From assembly GCA_021827205.1 (NCBI GenBank), contig JAKAWV010000008.1, positions 1 through 64,000 on the forward strand: a stretch of DNA of 64,000 nt. Reading direction: 5' to 3'. How positions within the stretch are numbered: position 1 is the stretch's first letter; each line of letters starts with the position of its first letter. Shown in pieces: positions 44,760 through 53,340 of the stretch. Source of the stretch: Pseudomonadota bacterium. Its GTDB lineage: Bacteria; Pseudomonadota; Gammaproteobacteria; Xanthomonadales; Rhodanobacteraceae. The notes below the pieces were generated by a model. That model ran no database searches and was not told where the DNA came from. It saw only the letters and a program-made list of their open reading frames with translations. The translations under genes and the position numbers were made by a program.

Positions 44760-45718
44760 GCGCTGAGGCTCCGCGGCACCAGCAGGCGCGCCAGCGCGTT
44801 GACCAGCAGCGACAGCAGCAGCAGCGCAAGTCCAATCTCGGCGATGCCGTATATCGCCATGTTGGTAGGATCCTGCAGCGCGCTGTCGAGCTGCGAGACC
44901 ATGAACGAGGCCATGGTCGAGATCGGGCTGTAGATGTTCTGCGGCAGGATGTTGAGTGCGTTGCCGCTGATCATCAGCACCGCCATGGTCTCGCCGAGCG
45001 CGCGTCCCAGCGCCAGCGTGCTGACGCCGATCAGCGGCAGGCGCAGGCGTGGCAGCACGATCTTGCGCACCACCTCGAAACGCGTCGCGCCCACGGCCAG
45101 ACCGGCCTCACGCAGTTCTTGCGGGGTGTTTTCAATCGCCTCGCGCAGATTGGCCGCGATCAACGGCACGCACATCAGCGCCAGCACGATGCCGGCGGTC
45201 AGCAGGCCATAACCGCTGCCCGATGGCGGTCCGAAAAAGGGGATGAAGCCGAGCCAGCGCGCCATGTGTGGATACACGTGCCGCGACAGGAACGGGATCA
45301 GCACCACGTAACCCCACAGGCCAAAAACCACGCTGGGCACCGAGGCCAGCAGCTCGACCAGCAGCGACGCGTAAGTGCGTATGCGCGGCGGTACCGCCTC
45401 AGCCAGAAACACCGCGGCACCTACGCCCAGGGGTACTGCCAGCAGCAACGCGATCAGCGAGCTGGCCAGGGTGCCGACGATCAGAAACAGGATCGCGAAT
45501 GAAGCCCCAGGCATCACCTGTTCGCCGCGCACGGTAACCGGGTTGCCGTACTGGTTGCCCAGATTCCAGGCATTGCGGGTGAAAAATTCGATGCCGTTGA
45601 AGCGTAGCGCCGGCCACGAGTCATGCACCAGAAACGCCAGCAAGGCCAGCAGGATGAGCGGGATCAGTGCCGCGAAAGCGGTCACGATCACGCGAAAGAG
45701 GGCGTCGCCGGGGCGCAT
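44756..45718 (-). CDS. pstC: Phosphate ABC transporter permease PstC (set 2)
   Basis: From ATG 45718 the protein has 320 residues, with six helices, the PstC loop GIEFFTRNAWNLGNQYGNPV and coupling loop ELREAGLAVGATRFEVVRKIV. TTG at 45727 is a longer alternative. Between it and pstS of set 2 lies a strong hairpin at 45727-45762. Confidence 0.93.
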   Translation of the reverse strand: MRPGDALFRVIVTAFAALIPLILLALLAFLVHDSWPALRFNGIEFFTRNAWNLGNQYGNPVTVRGEQVMPGASFAILFLIVGTLASSLIALLLAVPLGVGAAVFLAEAVPPRIRTYASLLVELLASVPSVVFGLWGYVVLIPFLSRHVYPHMARWLGFIPFFGPPSGSGYGLLTAGIVLALMCVPLIAANLREAIENTPQELREAGLAVGATRFEVVRKIVLPRLRLPLIGVSTLALGRALGETMAVLMISGNALNILPQNIYSPISTMASFMVSQLDSALQDPTNMAIYGIAEIGLALLLLSLLVNALARLLVPRSLSA

Positions 45719-45726
45719 CGGTCGCA

Positions 45727-45762
45727 ATTCGGGGCCACTGTCGGTAAACAGTGACCCCGAAT
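45727..45762 (-). terminator. Hairpin between pstS and pstC (set 2)
   Basis: ATTCGGGGCCACTG and CAGTGACCCCGAAT form a 14-base stem with one mismatch around an eight-base loop. No T-run follows, so it may protect the pstS message from 3' decay or reduce read-through rather than terminate fully. Confidence 0.6.
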
Positions 45763-45781
45763 CAGCCTCGGAGTTTCAAAC

Positions 45782-46858
45782 TCAGTGGATCTGGTTGATC
45801 TGCTGCAGCGTCAGCGCGCGCGCGGAAGCCGGCAGCGGCAGGAAGTTGACCTGCTTGAGGAACTGCAGCGAGTTGCCGCCCTCGGTGCTCACCGCCCAGC
45901 GCAGGAACTTCTTGATCTCGGACGCGGTTTCGGCATTCGGCTGCCTGGACTTCACCATCACGTACTCGTAGTTGATGATCGGGTACGACTCGGCGCCCGG
46001 CGCGTAGATCATGCTGATGCGCTCATCCCTGGGCGTCTTCGGCACCATGGCCGCGGCGGCGGCCGGCACGGTCGTCTCGTTGATCATCACGAAGTTGCCG
46101 GCACGGTTCTGCAGCATGGCTTCACCGAGGCCATCCTTGTCGGTCTGACCCTGGAAGCTGACGCCGATGTAAGCCACCGAATACGGCGTGCTCTTCACCG
46201 CGCTGACCATGCCCGGGTTGCCGTTGGCGCCGATCGCGCCGGGAACCGCCGGCCAGTTGACCGAGGTGCCGTAGCCGACCTTCTGCTCCCAGGTCTTGTC
46301 GGTGAAGCTGAGGAACTGGCTGAACATGAAGGTGTCGCCGCTGCCATCGGTGCGGTGCACGGTCACGATCAGATCATGGGGCAGGGCGACGCCGGGATTG
46401 AGCTTCTTCAGCGCGGCGTCGTCCCAGTAACGCACGCTGCCGTCGTACATGCCGGCGACCACGGTGCCGTTGAGCTTGAGGTGCACGTTGTTCAAACCGG
46501 GGAGGTTGTAGTTGATCATCTGCGAGGAGATTGCTACCGGGATGTTGAGCATCTCCGGGTTTTTCTTCATCTGCGCGTCGCTGAGATAGGCGTCCGAAGC
46601 GCCGAACTGCACCAGGCCCTCGATGCTCTGCGCGATGCCGGTGCCGCTGCCTGTGGAGGCGGTGTTGATCTGCACTTCGGGATGCGCCCTGGTATAGGCC
46701 GGCACCCACAGGTTGAACAGCGGATACAGTAGGCTCGAGCCGGTTTCGTTGAGCGTGATGGTGGCGGCGGTGGCGCTGCCGACAGCCAGCAGGCCGGCGG
46801 CGGCCAACAGCACGAGGCGGGGCGCGCGGCGGCGCGCATGCTGCGAACGTTGCGTCAT
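45782..46858 (-). CDS. pstS: Phosphate-binding protein PstS (set 2)
   Basis: ATG 46858 gives 358 residues with an Arg-rich signal peptide (RRRAPRLVLLAAAGLLAVGSATA). The phosphate-site motifs are NETGSSLLYPLFNLW, ASTGSGTGIAQSIEGLVQFGASDAYL and TVHRTDGSGDTFMFSQFL. A lone Pho half-site CTGTCAC is at 46925-46919, but I found no full box. It heads the set-2 half of the operon. Confidence 0.94.
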   Translation of the reverse strand: MTQRSQHARRRAPRLVLLAAAGLLAVGSATAATITLNETGSSLLYPLFNLWVPAYTRAHPEVQINTASTGSGTGIAQSIEGLVQFGASDAYLSDAQMKKNPEMLNIPVAISSQMINYNLPGLNNVHLKLNGTVVAGMYDGSVRYWDDAALKKLNPGVALPHDLIVTVHRTDGSGDTFMFSQFLSFTDKTWEQKVGYGTSVNWPAVPGAIGANGNPGMVSAVKSTPYSVAYIGVSFQGQTDKDGLGEAMLQNRAGNFVMINETTVPAAAAAMVPKTPRDERISMIYAPGAESYPIINYEYVMVKSRQPNAETASEIKKFLRWAVSTEGGNSLQFLKQVNFLPLPASARALTLQQINQIH

Positions 46859-47015
46859 GGCGAAATCCAATGTGGGAAGGGTGAGGCCGGAAGGCCGCCG
46901 TCACTTTCGTGCGCCTGTGTGACAGTGCGGTTGCAGGCCAAAACATGTATACAAACCGTATTCTTCGGTGTCGCCGGTGTATGCATCAAGATGCCTAAAA
47001 AAGCTCTCTCCAGGT

Positions 47016-47669
47016 TCATGTCAAAGGCCTGGTTACTGTTTCATCACGCTGGTTGGCGTCCTGCTGCAGGCTTTGCCAGCGGTTGACGATGATGCAGAAC
47101 AGCTCCGCCGTGCGCTCGGCGTCGTACACCGCCGAATGCGCCTGGCCGGCGTCCCACTCGATGCCGGCGGCCTGCAGCGCGCGCGCCAGCACGGTCTGGC
47201 CATAAGCGAGACCGGCCAGACTGACGGTATCGAAGCAACTGAACGGGTGGAACGGGCTGCGCTTGCAGCCGCAACGCGCGATGGCGGCGTTGAGGAAGCC
47301 GAGATCGAATGCCGCGTTGTGGCCAACCAGGATGGCGCGCTGGCAGCCCTGTTCGCGCACCGCCTTGCGAATCGGCGCAAACACGTACTCCAGCGCATCC
47401 GCCTCGGGCCGTGCCGCGCGCAGCGGGTGATCCGGTTTGATGCCGTTGATCTCCATCGACTTCGGGTCCAGCAGCGCGCCCGGGAAGGCCTCGACTTGGG
47501 TGTTGATGGTATGCACCGGCCGCAGACGCCCATCGGCGTCCATCTCCAGCAATACGGCGGCGACTTCAAGCAAGGCGTGGCGGCGGGCCTCGAAGCCGCC
47601 AGTCTCGACATCGACAATGACCGGCAGAAAACCGCGAAAGCGTTGGGCAAACAGTGTGGGGTCAGGCAT
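47016..47669 (-). CDS. rnt: Ribonuclease T
   Basis: The 217-residue DEDDh exonuclease has Exo[11 protein letters not shown], Exo[14 protein letters not shown] and Exo[17 protein letters not shown]. It trims 3' ends of tRNA and other stable RNAs. It is divergent from the porin gene. Confidence 0.94.
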   Translation of the reverse strand: MPDPTLFAQRFRGFLPVIVDVETGGFEARRHALLEVAAVLLEMDADGRLRPVHTINTQVEAFPGALLDPKSMEINGIKPDHPLRAARPEADALEYVFAPIRKAVREQGCQRAILVGHNAAFDLGFLNAAIARCGCKRSPFHPFSCFDTVSLAGLAYGQTVLARALQAAGIEWDAGQAHSAVYDAERTAELFCIIVNRWQSLQQDANQRDETVTRPLT

Positions 47670-47722
47670 CCGTGCAGCTTATCAGGCGGGCTCGCGCGTG
47701 CCGGTTGGGCTGGGAATGGGAG

Positions 47723-47740
47723 CCGTCATGCCCCTGTCAT
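47723..47740 (+). promoter_or_regulatory. Pho box before the OprD-like porin gene
   Basis: CCGTCAT-GCCC-CTGTCAT matches the PhoB consensus CTGTCAT-N4-CTGTCAT with one difference. It lies 112 bases before the porin ATG on the same strand. Confidence 0.7.
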
Positions 47741-47852
47741 GAAGGTTGTGCAAGATCGCCAACACGTAACGGAATGTTTACATCATTGCAAGTTTAGTCC
47801 ACGCTAATGCAGCTTTTCGTCCTCCCCGATCCTTGCTCAGGAGATTCCACTC

Positions 47853-49178
47853 ATGCGTAAACACCTGCTTGCCGTGGCCGTCGCGGCCACGCTCGGCATG
47901 ACCAGCTTCGGCGCCCATGCCGACGCGCTCAGCGACATCTTCACCCAGGGCCATATCGATGGCCAGTTGCGTACCTACTACTTCAGCCGCCTTTACGACA
48001 CCTCCGCGGTGCCCGATGCCAGCGCCTTTTCGGGCGCGGCGCTGATCAACATGCAGTCCGGCACGTTTGCTGGCGGCTTCAGCCTCGGCGCCTCGTTCCT
48101 GACCGCCAATTCCTTCGGCACGCAGTCCAACAACCCCGCCGAGATCGACAGCACCCTGATGGGCCTGATGGGCCGGCACGAATCGCTCAGCGCGCTGGGC
48201 CAGGCCTACGTGCAGTACCAGAACGAACTGATGCAGGTGCGCGCCGGCTACCAATACCTCAACACGCCTTGGGAGGGCCAAAGCGATTCGCGCGTGCTAC
48301 CCGCGTCCTACAACGCCGTTTCGGCCGTGTTCAAGCCGGCCAAGGGCTGGGACGTGTATGCCCTGCGCAGCTTCGAGTGGAAGAGCCGCACCTCGAGCGG
48401 CTACTACGCCGACAACCTGTACTACCCGCCCACCTACAACGGTGATGGCATGTACGGCGGCTTGGGCGGCCTGCCGGCCACGGCACACCAGTTCAACGGT
48501 ACCTGGGCGCTGGGCACCAGCTATGGCGTCGAGGGTTTCAAGGGTCAGGCCTGGTATTACAACTTTCTCGACTTCGCGCGCATGGGCTACTTCGAAGGCA
48601 GCTACACCTTCAAGACCGGCACCGGCTTCGATCCGTTCGTGGGCGCGCAGTTTGTCGACGAATCCGGCAGCGGCACCAATTTTCTGGTGACCAACAGCAC
48701 CGCCCTGTTCGGCGTGCCCGGCAGCAGGGTCAAGAGCAGCACCTGGGGCCTCACCGGCGGCGTGATCATCCCGCATGGTCGCATCGACTTGGGGTACAAC
48801 AAGGTCGCCAGCGAGGCTGGTGCGGTCGGCGGCGGTGCGATCATTTCGCCCTATACCGCGGCCTACGCCACCGATCCGCTGTACACCACCTCGATGATTC
48901 GCGGTCTGGTGGAAATGGGTCCGGGTCACGCATGGAAGGCCAAGGTCACCTACAACGTGCTGCCCAACCTGCAGGTCATCGCGGCCTATGCCAAGTACAC
49001 GACGCTGTATCGCGGCAACAGCCACGATGTCTACTTCGATGTGATCTACAACCTCAGCGGCTATCTCAAGGGCTTGACCCTGCGCAACCGCTGGGAGCGC
49101 TCGGTGGGCGGCTGGAATCTCAATCCGGGCAACAAGCCGTTCACCTACGAGCGCGTGATGATCAGCTACCAGTTCTGA
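47853..49178 (+). CDS. OprD-family outer membrane porin
   Basis: The 441-residue protein has a signal peptide ending AHA near residue 24, then GHIDGQLRTYYFSRLYD. The OprD pattern ALGQAYVQYQNELMQVRAGYQ and TPWEGQSDSRVLPASY follow, and it ends ISYQF, the C-terminal Phe recognised by the BAM machine. OprD-type porins take up specific solutes. The Pho box upstream suggests it is induced by phosphate starvation and imports phosphorylated compounds or phosphate. A strong terminator follows. Confidence 0.87.
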   Translation: MRKHLLAVAVAATLGMTSFGAHADALSDIFTQGHIDGQLRTYYFSRLYDTSAVPDASAFSGAALINMQSGTFAGGFSLGASFLTANSFGTQSNNPAEIDSTLMGLMGRHESLSALGQAYVQYQNELMQVRAGYQYLNTPWEGQSDSRVLPASYNAVSAVFKPAKGWDVYALRSFEWKSRTSSGYYADNLYYPPTYNGDGMYGGLGGLPATAHQFNGTWALGTSYGVEGFKGQAWYYNFLDFARMGYFEGSYTFKTGTGFDPFVGAQFVDESGSGTNFLVTNSTALFGVPGSRVKSSTWGLTGGVIIPHGRIDLGYNKVASEAGAVGGGAIISPYTAAYATDPLYTTSMIRGLVEMGPGHAWKAKVTYNVLPNLQVIAAYAKYTTLYRGNSHDVYFDVIYNLSGYLKGLTLRNRWERSVGGWNLNPGNKPFTYERVMISYQF

Positions 49179-49204
49179 TCGCGGTCGCTGTCGCGATACC
49201 CTGG

Positions 49205-49230
49205 ACGGCGGGCCACGGCCCGCCGTTTTT
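49205..49230 (+). terminator. Rho-independent terminator of the porin gene
   Basis: ACGGCGGG and CCCGCCGT form a perfect 8-base stem around CCACGG, followed by TTTT. It ends the porin transcript just before the convergent nth gene. Confidence 0.85.
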
Positions 49231-49910
49231 CACTGCGTGGCGACGCCGGTTTTGTCCTTCCACAGGCACAAGTCGCGCAACACGCACTGGCCGCAATCCG
49301 GCGCGCGGGCCTTGCACACGTAGCGGCCATGCAGGATCAGCCAGTGATGCGCATGCTGGCGAAACGCCGCGGGTACGCGCGCGAGCAATCCGGCTTCGAC
49401 CGCGTTGACATCCCGGCCGGGTGCCAGCCCGGTGCGATTGGCGACGCGAAAGATATGTGTATCCACGGCGATGGTCGGCTCACCGAAAGCCACGTTCAGC
49501 ACCACGTTGGCGGTCTTGCGGCCGACGCCTGGCAGGGCCTGCAGCGCTTCGCGCGTGCGTGGCACCGCGCCGTCGTGTCGCTCCAGCAGCAGCCGGCACA
49601 GCGCGATCACATTGCGCGCCTTGATGCGGAACAAACCCAGGCTGCCGATGCGGCGCGCCAGTTCGGTTTCGCCCAGTGCCAGCATGGCTGCCGGCGTCGG
49701 CGCGTGCGCAAACAACACGCGCGTGACCTTGTTGACGCCGACATCGGTGGATTGCGCGGACAGCACCACCGCCACCAGCAACTGGAAATCACTGGCGTAA
49801 AGCAGTTCGGTGCGCGGTTCTGGATCAAGCGCGGCAAGGCGCTCGAACAGCGTTGCGATGGCGGCGGGGGTCAGCGAGCGATGGCGTGCGCGCGGTGGGC
49901 TTGTGGACAT
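49230..49910 (-). CDS. nth: Endonuclease III
   Basis: The 226-residue HhH-GPD glycosylase/AP lyase has LPGVGRKTANVVLN with the catalytic Lys, VDTHIFRVANR with the Asp, and the 4Fe-4S ligands C-x6-C-x2-C-x5-C near the end (CKARAPDCGQCVLRDLC). It removes oxidised pyrimidines from DNA. Confidence 0.96.
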   Translation of the reverse strand: MSTSPPRARHRSLTPAAIATLFERLAALDPEPRTELLYASDFQLLVAVVLSAQSTDVGVNKVTRVLFAHAPTPAAMLALGETELARRIGSLGLFRIKARNVIALCRLLLERHDGAVPRTREALQALPGVGRKTANVVLNVAFGEPTIAVDTHIFRVANRTGLAPGRDVNAVEAGLLARVPAAFRQHAHHWLILHGRYVCKARAPDCGQCVLRDLCLWKDKTGVATQ

Positions 49911-49950
49911 CGCGCAAGATTATCAGTCACGCCCGGCGCGCCGCGGATCA

Positions 49951-50508
49951 TCAGAGCCCGAGGCCCAGCATGCTGCCGAGCACCAGTGCGCCGCTACCCA
50001 GCACCAGACCGATGGCGCTGGCCGCCAACACATCGCTGGGATAGTGCAGCCCGAGCACGATGCGCGAGGCCGCCACCAGCAGGGTGAAGACCAGCAGCAG
50101 CGGAGTCAGCATCGGAAACCAGGCGCAGGCGATCAGACTGAAACTGACCGCCTGCAGCGTGTGCCCCGAGGGGAAGCTGAATTCGTCCAGCGGCGGCACG
50201 TGCGCGACGATGCCATCGACGCTGCGGAACGGCCGCGGTCGCTGCGTCCAGTGTTTGAGCAGGCGGTATAGCGTCAACGCCAGCAAGCCGGTGGCCGCCA
50301 TTTCAACGGTGGCGCGCAGGCCGCGCTCGCCGCCGAAAACACTCAACACAGCCATCAGCACATACCAGAATACACCGTCCCCGAGACGGCTGACCATGCG
50401 GAACAAGGCGCCGACAACGCGCCGCGCGCCCCAGCGGTTGGCGCGCAGGCACAGACGCAAGCCCAGCGCCTGGCGGTGTGGCGGATCAAGCGGTCGCGGG
50501 CTGGCCAT
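49951..50508 (-). CDS. PAP2-superfamily phosphatase
   Basis: The 185-residue membrane protein has all three PAP2 motifs: KHWTQRPRPF, SFPSGHT and SRIVLGLHYPSD. It should remove phosphate from a lipid phosphate such as undecaprenyl pyrophosphate or phosphatidic acid. The start overlaps the glycosyltransferase end by 23 bases, so they share an operon; the pair may act in glycolipid metabolism. Confidence 0.88.
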   Translation of the reverse strand: MASPRPLDPPHRQALGLRLCLRANRWGARRVVGALFRMVSRLGDGVFWYVLMAVLSVFGGERGLRATVEMAATGLLALTLYRLLKHWTQRPRPFRSVDGIVAHVPPLDEFSFPSGHTLQAVSFSLIACAWFPMLTPLLLVFTLLVAASRIVLGLHYPSDVLAASAIGLVLGSGALVLGSMLGLGL

Positions 50509-51637
50509 GGCGTACCTCGTGCGCGAGCGTGGCGAGCAGGGTTTCAAAGTCGGTCATGATCGATTCCGGGCTAAGCGTTTCTATGCTGCTGCGCGCGGCA
50601 GCGCCAAGCTGCGCGCGCAAGCTCGCATCGTGGCCGAGCCGGAACGCGGCCTCGACGAAGGCCTCCTGCGCACCCGCCGCCACGCACAAGCCGTTCACGC
50701 CATCGCGCACATGTTCGTGCGCTGCGGCGTGATCATAGGCCAGTACCGCCAGGCCGCTGGCCATGGCCTCCAGAACGACGTTGCCGAAGGTCTCGCTGAG
50801 ACTGGGAAACAGAAACGCATCGGCGCTGGCGTAATGGCTCGCCAGCACCTCTCCGCGCTGCACGCCGGCAAAGATGAACTCGGGATGCGCTGCGGCCAGT
50901 GCGGCACGCTGCGGGCCTTCGCCTACCCACACGTAGCGCGCCTTGGGATTGCGCGCCGCGAACGCCTGGAATGCCCGCACCGCGAGCGCGAGATTTTTTT
51001 CCGGCGCCAGGCGCCCGACATAAATCGCCACGGGTGTGTGCGCATCCACACCCCATTGCGCGCGCAGCGCGGCATCGCGGCGCGCAGGGTTGAACAGACG
51101 CGTATCCACCGTGCGTCGCAGCAGGCGCACGTTGTCCAGGCCCAGCGTCTGCAACTCCGCTTGCAAGGCCCGTGTCGGCACCAGCACCGCCTGCGCGCGG
51201 CGGTGGAAATGCCGCAGCCAGGCGCGCGCCAGCGGTTCCAGCGCGGCCGACACGTAGTGCGTCATGTAGTGATCGAAACGGGTGTGAAAGCCGGTGGCGA
51301 CGGCAATGCCCAGCGCACGCGCGGCGCGCACCGCGGAATCGCCCAGCGGGCCTTCGGTCGCCACATACACCGCATCGGGGCGCGCGTGGCGCCAGCGCGC
51401 GCGCAGCTTGCCGGCCGCGGGAAGACCCAGGCGCAGGCCGGGATAGCGCGGCAGCGCCATGCCGGGCAACAGCACCGAGGTGGCGCGCGCCGTTGCCGGG
51501 ATTTCTCCGGGTTGGCGTGGGCGCAGCACTTCGACGCCGTGGCCACGTGCCGCGAGGCCTTCGGCCAGCGCCTGCACGGTCAGCGCGACGCCGTTGATTT
51601 CCGGCGGATAGGTCTCGGTGACAATGGCGATGCGCAT
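50486..51637 (-). CDS. GT4-family glycosyltransferase
   Basis: The 383-residue protein has the GT-B fold: N-terminal TETYPPEINGVALTVQALAEGLAARGHxVxVL pattern in parts (ETYPPEINGVALTV), C-terminal IYVGRLAPEKNLALAV, and the nucleotide-sugar site SLSETFGNVVLEAMASGLAV with the EX7E motif. It resembles the MgtA/PimB-like diacylglycerol glycosyltransferases. The acceptor may be a membrane lipid, given the PAP2 partner. Confidence 0.85.
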   Translation of the reverse strand: MRIAIVTETYPPEINGVALTVQALAEGLAARGHGVEVLRPRQPGEIPATARATSVLLPGMALPRYPGLRLGLPAAGKLRARWRHARPDAVYVATEGPLGDSAVRAARALGIAVATGFHTRFDHYMTHYVSAALEPLARAWLRHFHRRAQAVLVPTRALQAELQTLGLDNVRLLRRTVDTRLFNPARRDAALRAQWGVDAHTPVAIYVGRLAPEKNLALAVRAFQAFAARNPKARYVWVGEGPQRAALAAAHPEFIFAGVQRGEVLASHYASADAFLFPSLSETFGNVVLEAMASGLAVLAYDHAAAHEHVRDGVNGLCVAAGAQEAFVEAAFRLGHDASLRAQLGAAARSSIETLSPESIMTDFETLLATLAHEVRHGQPATA

Positions 51638-51852
51638 GACCTGACCCTCGCTGATACTTTGCAGCTTCCACCACGCGCGTGGCGCCTGTTTGAACGTCTC
51701 ATGACTGAATGATGACCATGAACCGAAATTGAGATGCGCGCGAGTACACCGCGATTTTTCAACGCCGGATCGGTGTGCGCTGCCACGCGCCCAGCCAACG
51801 AGGTTCCCGGCCAGCTTGACTCCGGACTTGTCTCAAGACCCAGAATAGCGCC

Positions 51853-52323
51853 ATGAGCGCACGCCTGCAGTCCCGCACCCATGCTGCACCCGAACTCGCG
51901 CGCGTGGCCACGCTGAGCATCGGCAAGGTCGCGCGCAGCAGCGGTGTGGCCATCGACACCATTCGCTTCTACGAGCGCGAAGGCCTGCTGCCCGAGCCGT
52001 TGCGTCGTGCTTCCGGTTACCGCACCTACGACACCGGCGCGGTGCGGCGTCTGCGCTTCATCCGCCGCGCCAAGAATCTGGGCTTTTCGCTGGATGAAAT
52101 CCGCGAGTTGCTGGCGTTGTCGCAAGATCGCGAGCACGGCGTCGAGGCGGTCAAGCAGCGCGCCAGCGCGCGTCTGGCCGATCTGGATCGGCGCGTGCGC
52201 GAGCTCAATCGCATTCGCCGCGGCTTGCGCGAGCTGGTCGATGCCTGCCCCGGCCACGGCGCGCCCGAGCAGTGCCCGATTCTGCGCGCGCTGGGCGATG
52301 CTCACGACATCGGCGAAGTCTGA
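51853..52323 (+). CDS. MerR-family, heavy-metal-type regulator
   Basis: The 156-residue protein has the MerR helix-turn-helix (LSIGKVARSSGVAIDTIRFY), RFIRRAKNLGFSLDEI and a dimerisation coiled coil. A Cys pair lies near the end (ACPGHGAPEQCPIL), as in zinc- or lead-type MerR regulators. No efflux gene is adjacent; the next gene is a quinone oxidoreductase 39 bases downstream. Confidence 0.85.
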   Translation: MSARLQSRTHAAPELARVATLSIGKVARSSGVAIDTIRFYEREGLLPEPLRRASGYRTYDTGAVRRLRFIRRAKNLGFSLDEIRELLALSQDREHGVEAVKQRASARLADLDRRVRELNRIRRGLRELVDACPGHGAPEQCPILRALGDAHDIGEV

Positions 52324-52362
52324 GCGCGCCATGCGCGGGTATCGCAGCATCTGGAGTCAGCC

Positions 52363-53340
52363 ATGAATCATCGCATCGAGTTCAGCCACAACGGCGGCCC
52401 GGACGTTCTGCGCTGGGTCGAGTGCCCCGTGCCCGCGCCCGGCCCGGGCGAGCTGCTGATTCGCCAGCGCGCCATTGGCCTGAACTTCGTCGATACCTAT
52501 GTGCGCAGCGGCCTGTACCCGGTTGCCGCGCTGCCCGCGTGCCTGGGCAGCGAAGCCGCCGGTACCGTGCAGGCGCTCGGCGCGGGCGTGGAAGGATACG
52601 CCGTGGGCGATCGCGTGGCCTATGCCGATGGCCCGCCGGGCGCTTACGCCGAACTGCGCACGCTGCCTGCGCGCCATGCGTTGCGGTTGCCGGATGCCAT
52701 CGACTTCGAAACCGCCGCCGCGCTGCTGCTGAAAGGCCTCACCGTGCAATATCTGCTGCAGCGGACCTATCGGCCACGGCGCGATGAAATCGTCCTCTGG
52801 TACGCGGCGGCGGGCGGCGTCGGCCTGCTCGCCTGCCAGTGGGCGCAAGCGCTGGGCGTGCGCCTGATCGGCGTGGTCGGCAGCGACGCCATGGCCGCGC
52901 AGGCGCGCGCCGCGGGCGCATGGGCCACCGTGGTGTGGCCACGCGAGAATCTTCCGGCGCGCGTGTGCGAGTTGAGCCAAGGCGCCATGGTCAAGGTCGT
53001 GTACGACTCGGTCGGGCGCGACAGCTTCGAGACCTCGCTCGATTGCCTCGCGCCGTTCGGGCTGCTGGTGAGTTTCGGCAATGCCTCCGGGCCGGTCACC
53101 GGGGTTGATCTGGGCATCCTCGCGCGCAAAGGATCGTTGTATGTGACGCGGCCCACGCTGCACACGCACGTGGCCACGCGCGCGGGTCTGGAGCAAGGCG
53201 CCGCGGCACTGTTCGCGCAAATCGCCAGCGGCGCGATGCGCGTGCATATCGGTCAACGCTGGCCCTTGGCCGAAGCCGCCGCGGCGCATCGCGCGCTGGA
53301 AGCGCGTCAGACCACCGGCGCGTCCCTGCTGTTGCCCTGA
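52363..53340 (+). CDS. qorA: Quinone oxidoreductase (zeta-crystallin type)
   Basis: The 325-residue MDR-family protein has GLNFVDTYVRSGLYP, SEAAGTVQALG, KGLTVQYLL and the NADPH fold AAAGGVGLLACQWAQALG. It lacks zinc ligands, as QOR does. It should reduce quinones with NADPH. Its 3' end overlaps the convergent queG gene by 34 bases. Confidence 0.9.
   Translation: MNHRIEFSHNGGPDVLRWVECPVPAPGPGELLIRQRAIGLNFVDTYVRSGLYPVAALPACLGSEAAGTVQALGAGVEGYAVGDRVAYADGPPGAYAELRTLPARHALRLPDAIDFETAAALLLKGLTVQYLLQRTYRPRRDEIVLWYAAAGGVGLLACQWAQALGVRLIGVVGSDAMAAQARAAGAWATVVWPRENLPARVCELSQGAMVKVVYDSVGRDSFETSLDCLAPFGLLVSFGNASGPVTGVDLGILARKGSLYVTRPTLHTHVATRAGLEQGAAALFAQIASGAMRVHIGQRWPLAEAAAAHRALEARQTTGASLLLP

Noticed and set aside
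42748-44835. Extended pstS frame of 695 codons
   Set aside because: The signal peptide and PstS similarity begin at ATG 43770; upstream codons are an alternate frame of pstA and pstC of set 2.
46919-46925. Full Pho box before pstS of set 2
   Set aside because: Only one half-site (CTGTCAC on the minus strand) is present; the second heptamer at the right spacing does not match.
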